A program made the position numbers and the translations under genes. From Haloarcula halobia (GTDB taxonomy: Archaea > Halobacteriota > Halobacteria > Halobacteriales > Haloarculaceae), in NCBI RefSeq assembly GCF_029338255.1, contig NZ_CP119787.1, forward strand, positions 806,001 to 870,000: a DNA stretch of 64,000 bases, written 5' to 3'. The notes below the pieces were generated by a model that was not told the origin of the DNA, searched no databases, and saw nothing but the letters and a program-made list of their open reading frames with translations. This document shows positions 60,516 through 64,000 of this stretch, piece by piece. Position 1 is the stretch's first letter. Each line of letters opens with the position of its first letter.

Positions 60516-61121
60516 CTACAGGTTCGTGAGGAACGGCGCCAGGAGGCCGAGGACGATGAGGCTGGCGAGTGCCACGACGGCGATGCGGAGGAAGGCCATC
60601 CCGTAGGCGGTGTTCCGGGCCTTCTGTCGGGCGACCACCTTGTAGTTGAGGAGCCGGGCGTACTCGAAGGTCGTCTTCGAATCGACGGTCGTGTCCTGGT
60701 CGTAGTCGTCGATCCACGACTCGACGGCGTCCTCGAGGTCCGCGGGCGTCTCGATGTCCCCGCTCCGTGCGTACCGCTGCAGGTCGACCGGGTCGTCGTT
60801 TCGCCAGACCAGCCACCGGTGGTCCAGGAACCGCTGGCCGACGCCCTCCCCGTAGAACTTCCGGGGCGCGAGCGCGTCCGTCAGGAACGTGATGCTCAGG
60901 ACGATCATCAGCACGCAGACGACCCCCAGCACGACGAACAGACCCTGTGCCCACAACCCGGCGAGCCGGTTGTACGCGAACGTGATCCAGGTCCCGAGGG
61001 CCGCAAGCAGGAACGTGATGCCGACGATAGCCGTGTCGCTGATGCTGTCGAGGTTCGAGATAGAACGGAACGTCTCGTCCGCTTCCGCTTTTGCGATCTC
61101 CCCGTTCGTGTCCTCGGACAT
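60516..61121 (-). CDS. Three-helix membrane protein, Pycsar-effector-like layout
   Basis: A 201-residue protein. A short acidic N-terminus (residues 1-27) is followed by two closely spaced helices (SDTAIVGITFLLAALGTWIT and LFVVLGVVCVLMIVLSITFL), a ~90-residue soluble loop, and a third helix close to the end (LRIAVVALASLIVLGLLAPF). Before the third helix comes TFEYARLLNYKVVARQKARN. The TM-TM-loop-TM order, with a K/R-rich segment and a tyrosine before the last helix, resembles the PycTM/DUF5706 effectors of Pycsar and some CBASS systems. A nucleotidyl cyclase gene lies 1.1 kb away. There is no detectable motif that proves the link; an ordinary membrane protein is equally possible. Confidence 0.7.
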   Translation of the reverse strand: MSEDTNGEIAKAEADETFRSISNLDSISDTAIVGITFLLAALGTWITFAYNRLAGLWAQGLFVVLGVVCVLMIVLSITFLTDALAPRKFYGEGVGQRFLDHRWLVWRNDDPVDLQRYARSGDIETPADLEDAVESWIDDYDQDTTVDSKTTFEYARLLNYKVVARQKARNTAYGMAFLRIAVVALASLIVLGLLAPFLTNL

Positions 61122-61199
61122 AGTTTCCCCATAGACGAGCCATTGTATTAGAAAGTGGGCATAACAACACTAATCCGTGGGTCGGCTGTAACCGGGAAC

Positions 61200-62240
61200 A
61201 TGACAGCGAACTCCCGACCCAGAATCCGCGAGGTCGGTGTCTGCCCCGGCCGACTGCCCACAGGGACGGACAACTCCATCACGGACGTCCCCGGAGTGTG
61301 CGTCGGTCACGAGACCGTTCGCGAGGGTGCGCCGACGGACGCGGAGTGTGTCCGGACCGGCGTGTCTGTCGTCGACCCCGACGGTGACCGGAACGTCTAC
61401 GAACGTCCCGTCACCGGGGCGACCCACGTCCTCAACGGGTACGGCAAGTCCGTCGGCTTCCCGCAGGTCGACGAGCTGGGCGACATCGAGACACCGATCG
61501 GCCTGACGAACACGCTCGACGTCTGGACCGTCGCCGACGCGCTCGCGGGCCACGTCGTCGAGACCAACGAGGCTGCCACGTCGGTCAACCCCGTCGTGGG
61601 CGAGTGCAACGACGGCGTGTTGAACGACATCCGCGGGCAACACGTCACCGCCGACCACCTCTCGCGTGCACTCGAGGCGGCGACCGCCGCGAACACGCAG
61701 GAAGGCTGCGTCGGTGCGGGTACCGGAACCACGGGCTTTGGCTGGAAGGCCGGCATCGGGACGGCCTCGCGTCGCGTCGACGGACACACGGTCGGGGCGC
61801 TCGTCCTCACGAACACGGGCAAACCGGACGACCTCCGCATCGATGGCCTCCACGTCGACGCCTTCGTCGACGACTCGACCGGCGCCGTCTCGGCGGGCGG
61901 CTCGATCATGATGCTCGTCGGGACCGACGCGGCGCTGTCGGCCCGAAAGCTCCACCGCGTGGCAACGCGGACCGACCTCGCGCTCGGCCGGGTCGGCGGC
62001 ATCGCGCACCACGGTAGCGGCGACTTCACTGTCGGCTTCGCGAACGGGCGCGGCGATCCGGTGGCCGACAGCGACCTCACCCCGCTGTTCAGGGGCGCGA
62101 TCGAGGCCACCGAGGAGGCGATATACAACTCGCTCCTGCGGGCAGAGACGACCAGCGGACTGGAGGAGACGACGATACGGGCAATTCCCGAGGACGCCGT
62201 CGCCCGTGCAGTAGCAAACCGCAACGCGAGCGGTACGTAA
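61200..62240 (+). CDS. P1 family peptidase (DmpA/BapA-like)
   Basis: A 346-residue Ntn-hydrolase-like protein of peptidase family P1/S58 (DmpA, L-aminopeptidase/D-esterase, beta-peptidyl aminopeptidase). It has NSITDVPGVCVGHETV near the start, HVLNGYGKSVGFPQVDEL, CVGAGTGTTGFGWKAGIGTA, and the autocleavage site with probable nucleophile Ser235 in SAGGSIMMLVGTDAAL (DmpA: GS-IIIVxATDAPL). HHGSGDFTVGFANG follows. Start ATG 61200 leaves a 15-codon open stretch upstream. Such enzymes need no metal and cleave N-terminal or beta-amino peptides. It precedes the cyclase fusion by 48 bp on the same strand. Confidence 0.9.
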   Translation: MTANSRPRIREVGVCPGRLPTGTDNSITDVPGVCVGHETVREGAPTDAECVRTGVSVVDPDGDRNVYERPVTGATHVLNGYGKSVGFPQVDELGDIETPIGLTNTLDVWTVADALAGHVVETNEAATSVNPVVGECNDGVLNDIRGQHVTADHLSRALEAATAANTQEGCVGAGTGTTGFGWKAGIGTASRRVDGHTVGALVLTNTGKPDDLRIDGLHVDAFVDDSTGAVSAGGSIMMLVGTDAALSARKLHRVATRTDLALGRVGGIAHHGSGDFTVGFANGRGDPVADSDLTPLFRGAIEATEEAIYNSLLRAETTSGLEETTIRAIPEDAVARAVANRNASGT

Positions 62241-62288
62241 CTGGGCCATACACAACACCTATCTTCCCAAGCCCGCTACACCACGGTG

Positions 62289-63845
62289 ATGCCACCCGAG
62301 GAACTGGACATCCAGTCGGAAGCGACCGTCTCCGTGCTCTTCCTGGACGTGCGGAACTTCACGCTGTTGCTCGACAACTACGATTCCAAGGACATCACGG
62401 AGATGCTCGACTTCCTTTTCAGTTCCGTCCGCGACATCGTGACCGACCACGGCGGGACGGTGGACAAGATCGTCGGCGACGGGATGATGGTCGTCTTCGA
62501 GGGCGACGACCCCGGGACCGAGGCGCTCCGGGCCGCGACCGAGATCCACCAGAACACGACCGGCGAGACCGAACGGACCCAGGGCTTCGGGACCATCGAG
62601 ATCGGCATCGGTATCTCGACCGGGACGGTCAACCAGGCGAGCCTCGCCGACGTCGACTCGACGGTCATCGGCCGGTGTGTCAACATCGCCGCCCGACTCG
62701 AGGCGCTGTGTAAGAAGTTCGACGCCTCGATCCTCTTCGACGCGGAGACCTACCGCAGCAGTTCCGTCCGCGGCCTCACCAAGGGCTTCATCGCCCGCAA
62801 GATTCCGGACCAGAACCTTCGTGGCATCCGGAAGGGTATCGACGTCTATCACCTCTGTGATACCCACAAGTTCAGCGAGGAGTACATCAGACTGTTCAAC
62901 GAGGGCGTCGAGCAGTTCGTCGACCAGAACTACGAGGCGGCGCTCAGCGCGTTCACCGAGGCCTACACGCGCGACGAGCGCTACACCGACCAGGCCTTGC
63001 TCAACCACTTCACGAACAGCTGCTTAGAGCACATCAACAACGAGCGGGCCCTCTTTCGCAACCCGGACCGCTACGAAGAACACTCGACGACCCAGGAACG
63101 CCAGTCCCTGGAACTGGAGGGGTACATCGACCGCGTCACGCTGACCCGCGAGTTCGACCCCGAGTACGTCCTCGACGTCGGCTGTGGGACCGGGAAGGTG
63201 ACCCAGCGCCTCGCGAAGTCCTACCCCGACAGCACCATCGTGGGCCTGGACACCTCCCGCTCTGCCGTCGCGAAGGCCCGGACCGAACACGCCCCCGAGA
63301 GATTCGACATCGAGTACAAACACGCCGCGATAGAGAACTACTGTCCGGACGACGAACGCGGGCGCTACGAACTCATCTTCTCGAACTCGGCGATGCACTG
63401 GGTCGAAGAGCAACACCACGCTTACGCGAACCTCCGGCGGCTGATCACCGAGGACGGCCTGCTGGCCATCCACCAGGGCCACGAGGGCACGTACAAGGAG
63501 TTACACCAGGTGACCGTCGACGTCCTCGAGGACTTCGGCTACGACTCGTACTTCGAGAACCTGAGTCCGCCGCTGGACCTCATCTACTACACCGAGGAGG
63601 CGATGCGGACGCTGCTCGAACGCCACGACTTCGACCCACTCGAGTCGAAAGTCGAGGAGACCACCGCACCGGACACCATCATCGAGGACTTCGCCGAGGC
63701 GAGCCTCAACGCCTACTGTGACCGACTCGAGAACGACTCCCAGCGGACTGTCTTCCGGGAGCAGTTCAAGAAGCGCGCCAACCGGGAACTCGACACCGAC
63801 GACGTCACGGTCCGTCGGATATACGTGATTGCGACTCCAGCGTGA
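62289..63845 (+). CDS. Class III nucleotidyl cyclase fused to a SAM methyltransferase
   Basis: A 518-residue fusion. Residues ~10-195 are a class III (CHD) adenylyl/guanylyl cyclase: metal ligands Asp20 in VLFLDVRNFT and Asp64 in DKIVGDGMMVVFEG, Lys60 and Thr125 in the positions that specify adenine in bacterial enzymes, and transition-state Asn132 and Arg136 in VNIAARLE. So catalysis looks possible, with cAMP the likeliest product. Residues ~200-255 form a TPR-like helical linker (FNEGVEQFVDQNYEAALSAF). Residues ~290-518 are a class I methyltransferase: motif I YVLDVGCGTGKVTQRL, post-I IVGLDTSRSAVAK, FSNSAMHWVEEQHHA and EDGLLAIHQGHEGTY, resembling trans-aconitate or malonyl methyltransferases. 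A GTG one codon earlier is possible. The next ORF overlaps by GTGA. Confidence 0.88.
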   Translation: MPPEELDIQSEATVSVLFLDVRNFTLLLDNYDSKDITEMLDFLFSSVRDIVTDHGGTVDKIVGDGMMVVFEGDDPGTEALRAATEIHQNTTGETERTQGFGTIEIGIGISTGTVNQASLADVDSTVIGRCVNIAARLEALCKKFDASILFDAETYRSSSVRGLTKGFIARKIPDQNLRGIRKGIDVYHLCDTHKFSEEYIRLFNEGVEQFVDQNYEAALSAFTEAYTRDERYTDQALLNHFTNSCLEHINNERALFRNPDRYEEHSTTQERQSLELEGYIDRVTLTREFDPEYVLDVGCGTGKVTQRLAKSYPDSTIVGLDTSRSAVAKARTEHAPERFDIEYKHAAIENYCPDDERGRYELIFSNSAMHWVEEQHHAYANLRRLITEDGLLAIHQGHEGTYKELHQVTVDVLEDFGYDSYFENLSPPLDLIYYTEEAMRTLLERHDFDPLESKVEETTAPDTIIEDFAEASLNAYCDRLENDSQRTVFREQFKKRANRELDTDDVTVRRIYVIATPA

Positions 63846-64000
63846 GGGTGTACACGATGGTCACGGTGGAATTCGTTCGCGACCCACGGCCCTACGGCAG
63901 CGAGATTCGGCGGCTCCTCGCCGAGGCAAACGACGAGTTCGTCCCGCCGCTTGCGTCCCGTGAGGGGACGACACAGACGGCTGGGCTCGACGAACAGCGA
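63842..64000 (+). CDS. N-terminal part of an unidentified protein, possibly GNAT-like
   Basis: The frame is open to the window end; 53 codons are visible. GTG 63842 overlaps the cyclase stop (GTGA); ATG 63857 is a second choice. The sequence VEFVRDPRPYGSEIRRLLAE and NDEFVPPLASREGTTQT has the alpha/beta start seen in some GNAT acetyltransferases, but no acetyl-CoA motif is reached. Coupled to the cyclase-methyltransferase gene, so it is probably in the same operon. Confidence 0.5.
   Translation, partial: MRVYTMVTVEFVRDPRPYGSEIRRLLAEANDEFVPPLASREGTTQTAGLDEQR

Noticed and set aside
60516-61121. Confident naming of the membrane protein as a Pycsar effector
   Set aside because: Only topology and the nearby cyclase support it; strand, spacing and lack of sequence motif make this a hypothesis, so it is described neutrally.
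1-64000. CRISPR arrays, rRNA and tRNA genes
   Set aside because: No regularly spaced repeats and no cloverleaf or rRNA-like sequence were found on reading both strands; introns or highly divergent tRNAs cannot be excluded without a dedicated scan.

Overview
This 64 kb window comes from a haloarchaeon (class Halobacteria). The evidence is strongly GC-rich coding sequence, very acidic proteins, Tat-type lipoprotein signals (RR followed by GC), TATA boxes about 25-35 nt upstream of start codons with almost no leader, and families largely confined to haloarchaea: a Bat-type HTH_10 regulator, a HalOD1 protein, HVO_0476 and HVO_0416 zinc fingers, and archaellin-like pilins. No rRNA, tRNA, CRISPR array or complete insertion sequence was seen. 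All functions are read from sequence motifs; no database search was run.

Layout. 0-9.5 kb: the end of a FAD monooxygenase-like gene, a 1735-residue multi-PAS/GAF one-component regulator, small haloarchaeal proteins, a pentanucleotide microsatellite, a penicillin-acylase remnant and about 1 kb without genes. 9.5-16.3 kb: a carbohydrate-acid catabolic cluster (SDR, class I aldolase, DeoR regulator, PdxA2-type dehydrogenase, DUF1537 kinase, PfkB kinase). 16.9-19.3 kb: a membrane PAS histidine kinase and two small genes. 19.4-26.1 kb: the phosphate operon pstS-C-A-B-phoU, with an unusually long PstA. 26.1-34.1 kb: MBL hydrolase, Nudix-IF2B fusion, class V aminotransferase, a Mn/Zn ABC transporter behind a DtxR-like palindrome, a pair of fluoride channels and a HerA-like ATPase.

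34.2-46.8 kb: housekeeping genes, including two PCMT paralogues, an M29-like peptidase, archaeal GAPDH, a YfcE-type phosphoesterase, a degenerate SDR, the Rnl3-type RNA ligase with its PIN partner, a UvrD-like helicase and small zinc-finger and HTH genes. 47-52.7 kb: a type IV pilus operon (ATPase, TadC-like platform protein, pilin-like protein), with a single-base frameshift in the ATPase. 53-56 kb: CoaD, then a decayed urea locus (fragments of ureB, ureE, ureF and a frameshifted urtE) around an intact nickel transporter, then a truncated haemoglobin. 57-64 kb: MFS transporter, membrane protein, a divergent pair around DtxR/Idr-type iron boxes (one side an Asp/Glu racemase), a small multi-TM protein, a P1 peptidase, and a class III nucleotidyl cyclase fused to a methyltransferase.

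The most unusual items are the cyclase-methyltransferase fusion (62.3-63.8 kb) with a nearby membrane protein whose layout recalls Pycsar effectors; the DUF1537/PdxA2/aldolase cluster; the deletion-scarred urea locus; and the metal boxes at 29.4 and 59.3 kb.
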